Source: Sabellastarte sp. h YS-2021 (lineage: Eukaryota; Annelida; Polychaeta; Sabellida; Sabellidae). Taken from it: a DNA stretch of 64,000 bases. The translations under genes and the position numbers were made by a program. Within the stretch, counting starts at the first letter, position 1. Each line of letters begins with the position of its first letter. The stretch lies in the NCBI GenBank assembly GCA_964017235.1, contig OZ024935.1:32281596-32345595 (forward strand). The letters are read 5' to 3'. The notes under the pieces were generated by a model. That model worked only from the letters and a program-made list of their open reading frames with translations, searched no databases and was not told where the DNA came from. Positions 1 to 12,100 of the stretch are shown here, in pieces.

Positions 1-5
1 TCTGT

Positions 6-158
6 AAATAAGTCAAATATTGAGATGTAACGCTGGAATTTGGGTAGGATGTTAGTTTTGTGGCACTTGTGATTATAGCAATGATTTCAGACTTACATCT
101 ACATGGAAAATTCATGTCACAACCTGTCCAAGTTCCCAGAGCACCGTTTATCCTCCAC
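6..158 (+). repeat. Monomer A, reference copy (153 bp)
   Basis: A is the shortest monomer. Its first part carries TAACGCTGGAATTTGGGTAGG and TTAGTTTTGTGGCACTTGTG, shared with C apart from small changes, and its second part has ACATGGAAAATTCATGTCAC. Compared with C it has one extra G (CTTGTGATTAT against CTTGTATTAT) and lacks about 14 bp, corresponding to 448-461 in C (AAGGCTACATCGCC), which B, C and D all keep. Net length is 153. This copy has the type I markers GGATGTTAG, CACAACC, CCCAGAG and TTATCC, all different from the commoner GGACGTTAG, CACGACC, CCCGGAG and TTTTCC. Confidence 0.95.
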
Positions 159-325
159 AATTAAGTCAAATATTGAGATGTAATGCTGAAATTTGGGCAG
201 GACGTTAGATTCATGTTACTGGTGATGATAGAATAGATTTCAGACTTACATCTATGTGGGAAACTAGTGTTGCGACCTGTCAAGGCTACATCGCCCAAGT
301 ACCCGGAGCGCCTTTTTTCCTCTGT
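159..325 (+). repeat. Monomer B, reference copy (167 bp)
   Basis: B is recognised by TGGGCAGGACGTTAGATTC, ATGTTACTGGTGATGATAG and CTATGTGGGAAACTAGTG followed by TTGCGACC. It ends with the long pyrimidine tract CCTTTTTTCCTCT. It is closest to D, differing mainly at GATGATAG against GATAATAG and TTGCGACC against TCACGACC. This copy has AGAATAG, a marker of types I and V and of several region 2 units, where types III and IV have AGAAAAG. Confidence 0.95.
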
Positions 326-491
326 AACTAAGTGAAATTTTGAGATGAAACCCTGGATATTGGGCAGGAGATTAGTTTTGTGGCACTTGTATTATAGCAA
401 TGATTTCAGACTTAAATCTACATGGGAAACTAGTGTCATGACCCGTCAAGGCTACATCGCCAAAGTACCTGGAGCGCTGTTTTTCCTCCAA
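326..491 (+). repeat. Monomer C, reference copy (166 bp)
   Basis: C begins AACTAAGTGAAATTTTGAG, with GATGAAACCCTGG where the other monomers have GATGTAA. It shares TTAGTTTTGTGGCACTTGT with A, has ACTTAAATCTACATGGG where the others have ACTTACATCT, and ends with GGAGCGCTGTTTTTCC. This copy carries GGATATTGGGCAGGAG, the type I form. Other forms are GGAATTTGGCCAGGACATT (type III), GGAATTTGGGCAGGAGATT (type IV) and GGAATTTGGGCAGGACATT (type V). C keeps the 14-bp segment at 448-461 that A lacks. Confidence 0.95.
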
Positions 492-658
492 AACTAAGTC
501 AAATATTGAGATGTAATGCTGAAATTTGGGCTGGACGTTAGATTCATGTTACTGGTGATAATAGAAAAGATTTCAGACTTACATCTATGTGGGAAACTAG
601 TGTCACGACCTGTCAAGGCTACATCGCCCAAGTACCCGGAGCGCCTTTTTTCCTCTGT
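492..658 (+). repeat. Monomer D, reference copy (167 bp)
   Basis: D carries GGGCTGGACGTTAGATTC, GGTGATAATAG, GAAACTAGTGTCACGACC and the same CCCGGAGCGCC plus T6 pyrimidine tract as B. About 69 of its 167 bases are G or C (41%, counted by eye). D is the most informative monomer for typing: GAGCTGG, AGTAAAG, CAGAGTT and ACATGTC mark type III and V; TATATCT and CCCAGAG mark one form of type IV; GGTCATAAT marks unit II and many region 2 tetramers. Confidence 0.95.
646..656 (+). other. Pyrimidine tract with T6, example of the monomer-end tract
   Basis: B and D end with CCTTTTTTCCTCT, and A and C with a shorter GTTTTTCCTCC, so each monomer has one pyrimidine tract at nearly constant spacing. In A and C it is preceded by GGAG and ends CTCC, a weak 4-bp dyad. 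Such tracts can stiffen or bend DNA or exclude nucleosomes; that is general knowledge, not shown here. Confidence 0.6.
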
Positions 659-992
659 AAATAAGTCAAATATTGAGATGTAACGCTGGAATTTGGGTAG
701 GACGTTAGTTTTGTGGCACTTGTGATTATAGCAATGATTTCAGACTTAAATCTACATGGGAAACTAGTGTCATGACCCGTCAAGGCTACATCGCCAAAGT
801 ACCTGGAGCGCTGTTTTTCCTCCAAAACTAAGTCAAATATTGAGATGTAATGCTGAAATTTGGGCTGGACGTTAGATTCATGTTACTGGTCATAATAGAA
901 AAGATTTCAGACTTACATCTATGTGGGAAACTAGTGTCACGACCTGTCAAGGCTACATCGCCCAAGTACCCGGAGCGCCTTTTTTCCTCTGT
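659..992 (+). repeat. Unit II: A/C hybrid monomer plus D (334 bp)
   Basis: The first monomer (659-825) starts as A (AAATAAG, TAACGCTGG, CTTGTGATTAT) and ends as C (AAATCTACATGGG, CATGACCCGTC, GCGCTGTTTTTCC). The switch lies inside the 24 bp that A and C share at 725-748. The result is a 167-bp monomer followed by a D (826-992) with GGTCATAAT. Compared with a full tetramer, 319 bp (the rest of A, B and the first part of C) are missing, as expected from one unequal crossover. The same unit recurs at 2953, 5247, 14065, 17012, 19972, 22919, 25213, 26200, 28494, 33070, 33404, 37980 and 40275. Confidence 0.95.
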
Positions 993-2299
993 AAATAAGT
1001 CAAATATTGAGATGTAACGCTGGAATTTGGGTAGGACGTTAGTTTTGTGGCACTTGTGATTATAGCAATGATTTCAGACTTACATCTACATGGAAAATTC
1101 ATGTCACGACCTGTCCAAGTTCCCGGAGCACCGTTTTTCCTCCATAATAAAGTCAAATATTGAGATGTAATGTTGAAATTTGGGCAGGACGTTAGATTCA
1201 TGTTACTGGTGATGATAGAAAAGATTTCAGACTTACATCTATGTGGGAAACTAGTGTTGCGACCTGTCAAGGCTACATCGCCCAAGTACCTGGAGCGCCT
1301 TTTTTCCTCTGTAACTAAGTGAAATTTTGAGATGAAACCCTGGAATTTGGCCAGGACATTAGTTTTGTGGCACTTGTATTATAGCAATGATTTCAGACTT
1401 AAATCTACATGGGAAACTAGTGTCATGACCCGTCAAGGCTACATCGCCAAAGTACCTGGAGCGCTGTTTTTCCTCCAAAACTAAGTCAAATATTGAGATG
1501 TAATGCTGAAATTTGAGCTGGACGTTAGATTCATGTTACTGGTGATAATAGTAAAGATTTCAGAGTTACATCTATGTGGGAAACTAGTGTCACGACATGT
1601 CAAGGCTACATCGCCCAAGTACCCGGAGCGCCTTTTTTCCTCTGTAAATAAGTCAAATATTGAGATGTAACGCTGGAATTTGGGTAGGACGTTAGTTTTG
1701 TGGCACTTGTGATTATAGCAATGATTTCAGACTTACATCTACATGGAAAATTCATGTCACGACCTGTCCAAGTTCCCGGAGCACCGTTTTTTCCTCCATA
1801 ATTAAGTCAAATATTGCGATGTAATGCTGAAATTTGGGCAGGACGTTAGATTCATGTTACTGGTGATGATAGAAAAGATTTCAGACTTACATCTATGTGG
1901 GAAACTAGTGTTGCGAACTGTCAAGGCTACATCGCCCAAGTACCCGGAGCGCCTTTTTTCCTCTGTAACTAAGTGAAATTTTGAGATGAAACCCTGGAAT
2001 TTGGGCAGGAGATTAGTTTTGTGGCACTTGTATTATAGCAATGATTTCAGACTTAAATCTACATGGGAAACTAGTGTTATCACCCGTCAAGGCTACATCG
2101 CCAAAGTACCTGGAGCGCTGTTTTTCCTCCAAAACTAAGTCAAATATTGAGATGTAATGCTGAAATTTGGGCTGGACGTTAGATTCATGTTACTGGTGAT
2201 AATAGAAAAGATTTCAGACTTATATCTATGTGGGAAACTAGTGTCACGACCTGTCAAGGCTACATCGCCCAAGTACCCAGAGCGCCTTTTTTCCTCTGT

Positions 2300-4593
2300 A
2301 AATAAGTCAAATATTGAGATGTAACGCTGGAATTTGGGTAGGATGTTAGTTTTGTGGCACTTGTGATTATAGCAATGATTTCAGACTTACATCTACATGG
2401 AAAATTCATGTCACAACCTGTCCAAGTTCCCAGAGCACCGTTTATCCTCCACAATTAAGTCAAATATTGAGATGTAATGCTGAAATTTGGGCAGGACGTT
2501 AGATTCATGTTACTGGTGATGATAGAATAGATTTCAGACTTACATCTATGTGGGAAACTAGTGTTGCGACCTGTCAAGGCTACATCGCCCAAGTACCCGG
2601 AGCGCCTTTTTTCCTCTGTAACTAAGTGAAATTTTGAGATGAAACCCTGGATATTGGGCAGGAGATTAGTTTTGTGGCACTTGTATTATAGCAATGATTT
2701 CAGACTTAAATCTACATGGGAAACTAGTGTCATGACCCGTCAAGGCTACATCGCCAAAGTACCTGGAGCGCTGTTTTTCCTCCAAAACTAAGTCAAATAT
2801 TGAGATGTAATGCTGAAATTTGGGCTGGACGTTAGATTCATGTTACTGGTGATAATAGAAAAGATTTCAGACTTACATCTATGTGGGAAACTAGTGTCAC
2901 GACCTGTCAAGGCTACATCGCCCAAGTACCCGGAGCGCCTTTTTTCCTCTGTAAATAAGTCAAATATTGAGATGTAACGCTGGAATTTGGGTAGGACGTT
3001 AGTTTTGTGGCACTTGTGATTATAGCAATGATTTCAGACTTAAATCTACATGGGAAACTAGTGTCATGACCCGTCAAGGCTACATCGCCAAAGTACCTGG
3101 AGCGCTGTTTTTCCTCCAAAACTAAGTCAAATATTGAGATGTAATGCTGAAATTTGGGCTGGACGTTAGATTCATGTTACTGGTCATAATAGAAAAGATT
3201 TCAGACTTACATCTATGTGGGAAACTAGTGTCACGACCTGTCAAGGCTACATCGCCCAAGTACCCGGAGCGCCTTTTTTCCTCTGTAAATAAGTCAAATA
3301 TTGAGATGTAACGCTGGAATTTGGGTAGGACGTTAGTTTTGTGGCACTTGTGATTATAGCAATGATTTCAGACTTACATCTACATGGAAAATTCATGTCA
3401 CGACCTGTCCAAGTTCCCGGAGCACCGTTTTTCCTCCATAATAAAGTCAAATATTGAGATGTAATGTTGAAATTTGGGCAGGACGTTAGATTCATGTTAC
3501 TGGTGATGATAGAAAAGATTTCAGACTTACATCTATGTGGGAAACTAGTGTTGCGACCTGTCAAGGCTACATCGCCCAAGTACCTGGAGCGCCTTTTTTC
3601 CTCTGTAACTAAGTGAAATTTTGAGATGAAACCCTGGAATTTGGCCAGGACATTAGTTTTGTGGCACTTGTATTATAGCAATGATTTCAGACTTAAATCT
3701 ACATGGGAAACTAGTGTCATGACCCGTCAAGGCTACATCGCCAAAGTACCTGGAGCGCTGTTTTTCCTCCAAAACTAAGTCAAATATTGAGATGTAATGC
3801 TGAAATTTGAGCTGGACGTTAGATTCATGTTACTGGTGATAATAGTAAAGATTTCAGAGTTACATCTATGTGGGAAACTAGTGTCACGACATGTCAAGGC
3901 TACATCGCCCAAGTACCCGGAGCGCCTTTTTTCCTCTGTAAATAAGTCAAATATTGAGATGTAACGCTGGAATTTGGGTAGGACGTTAGTTTTGTGGCAC
4001 TTGTGATTATAGCAATGATTTCAGACTTACATCTACATGGAAAATTCATGTCACGACCTGTCCAAGTTCCCGGAGCACCGTTTTTTCCTCCATAATTAAG
4101 TCAAATATTGCGATGTAATGCTGAAATTTGGGCAGGACGTTAGATTCATGTTACTGGTGATGATAGAAAAGATTTCAGACTTACATCTATGTGGGAAACT
4201 AGTGTTGCGAACTGTCAAGGCTACATCGCCCAAGTACCCGGAGCGCCTTTTTTCCTCTGTAACTAAGTGAAATTTTGAGATGAAACCCTGGAATTTGGGC
4301 AGGAGATTAGTTTTGTGGCACTTGTATTATAGCAATGATTTCAGACTTAAATCTACATGGGAAACTAGTGTTATCACCCGTCAAGGCTACATCGCCAAAG
4401 TACCTGGAGCGCTGTTTTTCCTCCAAAACTAAGTCAAATATTGAGATGTAATGCTGAAATTTGGGCTGGACGTTAGATTCATGTTACTGGTGATAATAGA
4501 AAAGATTTCAGACTTACATCTATGTGGGAAACTAGTGTCACGACCTGTCAAGGCTACATCGCCCAAGTACCCAGAGCGCCTTTTTTCCTCTGT
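2300..4593 (+). repeat. Super-unit 2: I-II-III-IV (2294 bp)
   Basis: Units are I 2300-2952, II 2953-3286, III 3287-3939 and IV 3940-4593. It copies super-unit 1 at a spacing of 2294 bp. The difference I noticed is in the type IV D: TACATCT here (C at 4517) against TATATCT (T at 2223). Confidence 0.95.
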
Positions 4594-6233
4594 AAATAAG
4601 TCAAATATTGAGATGTAACGCTGGAATTTGGGTAGGATGTTAGTTTTGTGGCACTTGTGATTATAGCAATGATTTCAGACTTACATCTACATGGAAAATT
4701 CATGTCACAACCTGTCCAAGTTCCCAGAGCACCGTTTATCCTCCACAATTAAGTCAAATATTGAGATGTAATGCTGAAATTTGGGCAGGACGTTAGATTC
4801 ATGTTACTGGTGATGATAGAATAGATTTCAGACTTACATCTATGTGGGAAACTAGTGTTGCGACCTGTCAAGGCTACATCGCCCAAGTACCCGGAGCGCC
4901 TTTTTTCCTCTGTAACTAAGTGAAATTTTGAGATGAAACCCTGGATATTGGGCAGAAGATTAGTTTTGTGGCACTTGTATTATAGCAATGATTTCAGACT
5001 TAAATCTACATGGGAAACTAGTGTCATGACCCGTCAAGGCTACATCGCCAAAGTACCTGGAGCGCTGTTTTTCCTCCAAAACTAAGTCAAATATTGAGAT
5101 GTAATGCTGAAATTTGGGCTGGACGTTAGATTCATGTTACTGGTGATAATAGAAAAGATTTCAGACTTACATCTATGTGGGAAACTAGTGTCACGACCTG
5201 TCAAGGCTACATCGCCCAAGTACCCGGAGCGCCTTTTTTCCTCTGTAAATAAGTCAAATATTGAGATGTAACGCTGGAATTTGGGTAGGACGTTAGTTTT
5301 GTGGCACTTGTGATTATAGCAATGATTTCAGACTTAAATCTACATGGGAAACTAGTGTCATGACCCGTCAAGGCTACATCGCCAAAGTACCTGGAGCGCT
5401 GTTTTTCCTCCAAAACTAAGTCAAATATTGAGATGTAATGCTGAAATTTGGGCTGGACGTTAGATTCATGTTACTGGTCATAATAGAAAAGATTTCAGAC
5501 TTACATCTATGTGGGAAACTAGTGTCACGACCTGTCAAGGCTACATCGCCCAAGTACCCGGAGCGCCTTTTTTCCTCTGTAAATAAGTCAAATATTGAGA
5601 TGTAACGCTGGAATTTGGGTAGGACGTTAGTTTTGTGGCACTTGTGATTATAGCAATGATTTCAGACTTACATCTACATGGAAAATTCATGTCACGACCT
5701 GTCCAAGTTCCCGGAGCACCGTTTTTCCTCCATAATAAAGTCAAATATTGAGATGTAATGTTGAAATTTGGGCAGGACGTTAGATTCATGTTACTGGTGA
5801 TGATAGAAAAGATTTCAGACTTACATCTATGTGGGAAACTAGTGTTGCGACCTGTCAAAGCTACATCGCCCAAGTACCTGGAGCGCCTTTTTTCCTCTGT
5901 AACTAAGTGAAATTTTGAGATGAAACCCTGGAATTTGGCCAGGACATTAGTTTTGTGGCACTTGTATTATAGCAATGATTTCAGACTTAAATCTACATGG
6001 GAAACTAGTGTCATGACCCGTCAAGGCTACATCGCCAAAGTACCTGGAGCGCTGTTTTTCCTCCAAAACTAAGTCAAATATTGAGATGTAATGCTGAAAT
6101 TTGAGCTGGACGTTAGATTCATGTTACTGGTGATAATAGTAAAGATTTCAGAGTTACATCTATGTGGGAAACTAGTGTCACGACATGTCAAGGCTACATC
6201 GCCCAAGTACCCGGAGCGCCTTTTTTCCTCTGT

Positions 6234-6554
6234 AAATAAGTCAAATATTGAGATGTAACGCTGGAATTTGGGTAGGACGTTAGTTTTGTGGCACTTGTGA
6301 TTATAGCAATGATTTCAGACTTACATCTACATGGAAAATTCATGTCACGACCTGTCCAAGTTCCCGGAGCACCGTTTTTTCCTCCATAATTAAGTCAAAT
6401 ATTGCGATGTAATGCTGAAATTTGGGCAGGACGTTAGATTCATGTTACTGGTGATGATAGAAAAGATTTCAGACTTACATCTATGTGGGAAACTAGTGTT
6501 GCGAACTGTCAAGGCTACATCGCCCAAGTACCCGGAGCGCCTTTTTTCCTCTGT
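6234..6554 (+). repeat. Unit IV': truncated type IV, A and B only (321 bp)
   Basis: A (154 bp, T6 form) and B (167 bp, ATTGCGATG, GCGAACTG) of type IV are followed directly by A of a type III tetramer; C and D (333 bp) are absent. The exchange lies in the roughly 50 bp shared by the ends of B and D, from TGTCAAGG to CTCTGTAA. Further copies are at 10476, 15052, 20959, 29481, 34391, 41262 and 47462. Confidence 0.93.
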
Positions 6555-7861
6555 AAATAAGTCAAATATTGAGATGTAACGCTGGAATTTGGGTAGGACG
6601 TTAGTTTTGTGGCACTTGTGATTATAGCAATGATTTCAGACTTACATCTACATGGAAAATTCATGTCACGACCTGTCCAAGTTCCCGGAGCACCGTTTTT
6701 CCTCCATAATAAAGTCAAATATTGAGATGTAATGTTGAAATTTGGGCAGGACGTTAGATTCATGTTACTGGTGATGATAGAAAAGATTTCAGACTTACAT
6801 CTATGTGGGAAACTAGTGTTGCGACCTGTCAAGGCTACATCGCCCAAGTACCTGGAGCGCCTTTTTTCCTCTGTAACTAAGTGAAATTTTGAGATGAAAC
6901 CCTGGAATTTGGCCAGGACATTAGTTTTGTGGCACTTGTATTATAGCAATGATTTCAGACTTAAATCTACATGGGAAACTAGTGTCATGACCCGTCAAGG
7001 CTACATCGCCAAAGTACCTGGAGCGCTGTTTTTCCTCCAAAACTAAGTCAAATATTGAGATGTAATGCTGAAATTTGAGCTGGACGTTAGATTCATGTTA
7101 CTGGTGATAATAGTAAAGATTTCAGAGTTACATCTATGTGGGAAACTAGTGTCACGACATGTCAAGGCTACATCGCCCAAGTACCCGGAGCGCCTTTTTT
7201 CCTCTGTAAATAAGTCAAATATTGAGATGTAACGCTGGAATTTGGGTAGGACGTTAGTTTTGTGGCACTTGTGATTATAGCAATGATTTCAGACTTACAT
7301 CTACATGGAAAATTCATGTCACGACCTGTCCAAGTTCCCGGAGCACCGTTTTTTCCTCCATAATTAAGTCAAATATTGCGATGTAATGCTGAAATTTGGG
7401 CAGGACGTTAGATTCATGTTACTGGTGATGATAGAAAAGATTTCAGACTTACATCTATGTGGGAAACTAGTGTTGCGAACTGTCAAGGCTACATCGCCCA
7501 AGTACCCGGAGCGCCTTTTTTCCTCTGTAACTAAGTGAAATTTTGAGATGAAACCCTGGAATTTGGGCAGGAGATTAGTTTTGTGGCACTTGTATTATAG
7601 CAATGATTTCAGACTTAAATCTACATGGGAAACTAGTGTTATCACCCGTCAAGGCTACATCGCCAAAGTACCTGGAGCGCTGTTTTTCCTCCAAAACTAA
7701 GTCAAATATTGAGATGTAATGCTGAAATTTGGGCTGGACGTTAGATTCATGTTACTGGTGATAATAGAAAAGATTTCAGACTTATATCTATGTGGGAAAC
7801 TAGTGTCACGACCTGTCAAGGCTACATCGCCCAAGTACCCAGAGCGCCTTTTTTCCTCTGT

Positions 7862-8515
7862 AAATAAGTCAAATATTGAGATGTAACGCTGGAATTTGGG
7901 TAGGATGTTAGTTTTGTGGCACTTGTGATTATAGCAATGATTTCAGACTTACATCTACATGGAAAATTCATGTCACGACCTGTCCAAGTTCCCGGAGCAC
8001 CGTTTTTTCCTCCATAATTAAGTCAAATATTGCGATGTAATGCTGAAATTTGGGCAGGACGTTAGATTCATGTTACTGGTGATGATAGAATAGATTTCAG
8101 ACTTACATCTATGTGGGAAACTAGTGTTGCAACCTTTCAAGGCTACATCGCCCAAGTACCCGGAGCGCCTTTTTTCCTCTGTAACTAAGTGAAATTTTGA
8201 GATGAAACCCTGGAATTTGGGCAGGACATTAGTTTTGTGGCACTTGTATTATAGCAATGATTTCAGACTTAAATCTACATGGGAAACTAGTGTCATGACC
8301 CGTCAAGGCTACATCGCCAAAGTACCTGGAGCGCTGTTTTTCCTCCAAAACTAAGTCAAATATTGAGATGTAATGCTGAAATTTGAGCTGGACGTTAGAT
8401 TCATGTTACTGGTGATAATAGTAAAGATTTCAGAGTTACATCTATGTGGGAAACTAGTGTCACGACATGTCAAGGCTACATCGCCCAAGTACCCGGAGCG
8501 CCTTTTTTCCTCTGT
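7862..8515 (+). repeat. Type V tetramer, mosaic of I, III and IV (654 bp)
   Basis: A starts with GGATGTTAG like type I but ends with CACGACC and the T6 tract of type IV. B has ATTGCGATG as in type IV, then AGAATAG as in type I, then the private TTGCAACCTTTC. C has GGGCAGG as in type IV with ACATT as in III. D is that of type III (GAGCTGG, AGTAAAG, CAGAGTT). This patchwork suggests gene conversion. Copies are at 12104, 31109, 36019, 38314 and 42890, with a relative at 48436. Confidence 0.9.
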
Positions 8516-9169
8516 AAATAAGTCAAATATTGAGATGTAACGCTGGAATTTGGGTAGGACGTTAGTTTTGTGGCACTTGTGATTATAGCAATGATTTCAG
8601 ACTTACATCTACATGGAAAATTCATGTCACGACCTGTCCAAGTTCCCGGAGCACCGTTTTTTCCTCCATAATTAAGTCAAATATTGCGATGTAATGCTGA
8701 AATTTGGGCAGGACGTTAGATTCATGTTACTGGTGATGATAGAAAAGATTTCAGACTTACATCTATGTGGGAAACTAGTGTTGCGAACTGTCAAGGCTAC
8801 ATCGCCCAAGTACCCGGAGCGCCTTTTTTCCTCTGTAACTAAGTGAAATTTTGAGATGAAACCCTGGAATTTGGGCAGGAGATTAGTTTTGTGGCACTTG
8901 TATTATAGCAATGATTTCAGACTTAAATCTACATGGGAAACTAGTGTTATCACCCGTCAAGGCTACATCGCCAAAGTACCTGGAGCGCTGTTTTTCCTCC
9001 AAAACTAAGTCAAATATTGAGATGTAATGCTGAAATTTGGGCTGGACGTTAGATTCATGTTACTGGTGATAATAGAAAAGATTTCAGACTTACATCTATG
9101 TGGGAAACTAGTGTCACGACCTGTCAAGGCTACATCGCCCAAGTACCCAGAGCGCCTTTTTTCCTCTGT

Positions 9170-12100
9170 AAATAAGTCAAATATTGAGATGTAACGCTGG
9201 AATTTGGGTAGGATGTTAGTTTTGTGGCACTTGTGATTATAGCAATGATTTCAGACTTACATCTACATGGAAAATTCATGTCACAACCTGTCCAAGTTCC
9301 CAGAGCACCGTTTATCCTCCACAATTAAGTCAAATATTGAGATGTAATGCTGAAATTTGGGCAGGACGTTAGATTCATGTTACTGGTGATGATAGAATAG
9401 ATTTCAGACTTACATCTATGTGGGAAACTAGTGTTGCGACCTGTCAAGGCTACATCGCCCAAGTACCCGGAGCGCCTTTTTTCCTCTGTAACTAAGTGAA
9501 ATTTTGAGATGAAACCCTGGATATTGGGCAGGAGATTAGTTTTGTGGCACTTGTATTATAGCAATGATTTCAGACTTAAATCTACATGGGAAACTAGTGT
9601 CATGACCCGTCAAGGCTACATCGCCAAAGTACCTGGAGCGCTGTTTTTCCTCCAAAACTAAGTCAAATATTGAGATGTAATGCTGAAATTTGGGCTGGAC
9701 GTTAGATTCATGTTACTGGTGATAATAGAAAAGATTTCAGACTTACATCTATGTGGGAAACTAGTGTCACGACCTGTCAAGGCTACATCGCCCAAGTACC
9801 CGGAGCGCCTTTTTTCCTCTGTAAATAAGTCAAATATTGAGATGTAACGCTGGAATTTGGGTAGGACGTTAGTTTTGTGGCACTTGTGATTATAGCAATG
9901 ATTTCAGACTTACATCTACATGGAAAATTCATGTCACGACCTGTCCAAGTTCCCGGAGCACCGTTTTTCCTCCATAATAAAGTCAAATATTGAGATGTAA
10001 TGTTGAAATTTGGGCAGGACGTTAGATTCATGTTACTGGTGATGATAGAAAAGATTTCAGACTTACATCTATGTGGGAAACTAGTGTTGCGACCTGTCAA
10101 AGCTACATCGCCCAAGTACCTGGAGCGCCTTTTTTCCTCTGTAACTAAGTGAAATTTTGAGATGAAACCCTGGAATTTGGCCAGGACATTAGTTTTGTGG
10201 CACTTGTATTATAGCAATGATTTCAGACTTAAATCTACATGGGAAACTAGTGTCATGACCCGTCAAGGCTACATCGCCAAAGTACCTGGAGCGCTGTTTT
10301 TCCTCCAAAACTAAGTCAAATATTGAGATGTAATGCTGAAATTTGAGCTGGACGTTAGATTCATGTTACTGGTGATAATAGTAAAGATTTCAGAGTTACA
10401 TCTATGTGGGAAACTAGTGTCACGACATGTCAAGGCTACATCGCCCAAGTACCCGGAGCGCCTTTTTTCCTCTGTAAATAAGTCAAATATTGAGATGTAA
10501 CGCTGGAATTTGGGTAGGACGTTAGTTTTGTGGCACTTGTGATTATAGCAATGATTTCAGACTTACATCTACATGGAAAATTCATGTCACGACCTGTCCA
10601 AGTTCCCGGAGCACCGTTTTTTCCTCCATAATTAAGTCAAATATTGCGATGTAATGCTGAAATTTGGGCAGGACGTTAGATTCATGTTACTGGTGATGAT
10701 AGAAAAGATTTCAGACTTACATCTATGTGGGAAACTAGTGTTGCGAACTGTCAAGGCTACATCGCCCAAGTACCCGGAGCGCCTTTTTTCCTCTGTAAAT
10801 AAGTCAAATATTGAGATGTAACGCTGGAATTTGGGTAGGACGTTAGTTTTGTGGCACTTGTGATTATAGCAATGATTTCAGACTTACATCTACATGGAAA
10901 ATTCATGTCACGACCTGTCCAAGTTCCCGGAGCACCGTTTTTCCTCCATAATAAAGTCAAATATTGAGATGTAATGTTGAAATTTGGGCAGGACGTTAGA
11001 TTCATGTTACTGGTGATGATAGAAAAGATTTCAGACTTACATCTATGTGGGAAACTAGTGTTGCGACCTGTCAAGGCTACATCGCCCAAGTACCTGGAGC
11101 GCCTTTTTTCCTCTGTAACTAAGTGAAATTTTGAGATGAAACCCTGGAATTTGGCCAGGACATTAGTTTTGTGGCACTTGTATTATAGCAATGATTTCAG
11201 ACTTAAATCTACATGGGAAACTAGTGTCATGACCCGTCAAGGCTACATCGCCAAAGTACCTGGAGCGCTGTTTTTCCTCCAAAACTAAGTCAAATATTGA
11301 GATGTAATGCTGAAATTTGAGCTGGACGTTAGATTCATGTTACTGGTGATAATAGTAAAGATTTCAGAGTTACATCTATGTGGGAAACTAGTGTCACGAC
11401 ATGTCAAGGCTACATCGCCCAAGTACCCGGAGCGCCTTTTTTCCTCTGTAAATAAGTCAAATATTGAGATGTAACGCTGGAATTTGGGTAGGACGTTAGT
11501 TTTGTGGCACTTGTGATTATAGCAATGATTTCAGACTTACATCTACATGGAAAATTCATGTCACGACCTGTCCAAGTTCCCGGAGCACCGTTTTTTCCTC
11601 CATAATTAAGTCAAATATTGCGATGTAATGCTGAAATTTGGGCAGGACGTTAGATTCATGTTACTGGTGATGATAGAAAAGATTTCAGACTTACATCTAT
11701 GTGGGAAACTAGTGTTGCGAACTGTCAAGGCTACATCGCCCAAGTACCCGGAGCGCCTTTTTTCCTCTGTAACTAAGTGAAATTTTGAGATGAAACCCTG
11801 GAATTTGGGCAGGAGATTAGTTTTGTGGCACTTGTATTATAGCAATGATTTCAGACTTAAATCTACATGGGAAACTAGTGTTATCACCCGTCAAGGCTAC
11901 ATCGCCAAAGTACCTGGAGCGCTGTTTTTCCTCCAAAACTAAGTCAAATATTGAGATGTAATGCTGAAATTTGGGCTGGACGTTAGATTCATGTTACTGG
12001 TGATAATAGAAAAGATTTCAGACTTATATCTATGTGGGAAACTAGTGTCACGACCTGTCAAGGCTACATCGCCCAAGTACCCAGAGCGCCTTTTTTCCTC

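Larger units (their letters stand above)
6..2299 (+). repeat. Super-unit 1: I-II-III-IV (2294 bp, 14 monomers)
   Basis: This is the simplest full super-unit. Type I tetramer is 6-658, hybrid dimer II 659-992, type III 993-1645 and type IV 1646-2299. Type III is marked by CATAATAAAG at the A/B join, AATGTTGAAATT in B, GGCCAGGACATT in C, and GAGCTGG with AGTAAAG in D. Type IV is marked by an A with T6 (CCGTTTTTTCC, giving 154 bp), ATTGCGATG and GCGAACTG in B, and TTATCACCC in C. Its D has TATATCT at 2221-2227 and CCCAGAG just before the next type I. Confidence 0.96.
4594..9169 (+). repeat. Super-unit 3: I-II-III-IV'-III-IV-V-IV (4576 bp, 28 monomers)
   Basis: Units are I 4594-5246, II 5247-5580, III 5581-6233, IV' 6234-6554, III 6555-7207, IV 7208-7861, V 7862-8515 and IV 8516-9169. 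The first III has CAAAGCTAC in B where most copies have CAAGGCTAC. Type I here has a private change, GGGCAGAAG in C (A at 4956). This is the longest arrangement that recurs: the same order and length are found at 27841 and 39622. Confidence 0.94.

Noticed and set aside
646-656. RNA polymerase III terminator or bacterial terminator at the T6 tract
   Set aside because: The tract recurs in every B and D. No upstream pol III promoter boxes and no strong hairpin were seen, so it is described only as a pyrimidine tract.
953-1285. Repeated minus-strand reading frame of 110 codons (and 64- and 68-codon relatives)
   Set aside because: It occurs wherever a 153-bp A is followed by a suitable B, because 153 is a multiple of three and keeps the frame across the A/B join; the extra T in type IV or V breaks it. 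The frame repeats the monomer twice, has no recognisable domain, and has no gene-like context. I treat it as accidental.
1890-1930. Possible CENP-B box
   Set aside because: The reverse strand of GTGTTGCGAACTG gives TTCGCAACAC, which has TTCG and the following A at the right spacing, but the CGGG half of the motif is absent. Only B copies with GCGAAC have even this much, so I do not call it.
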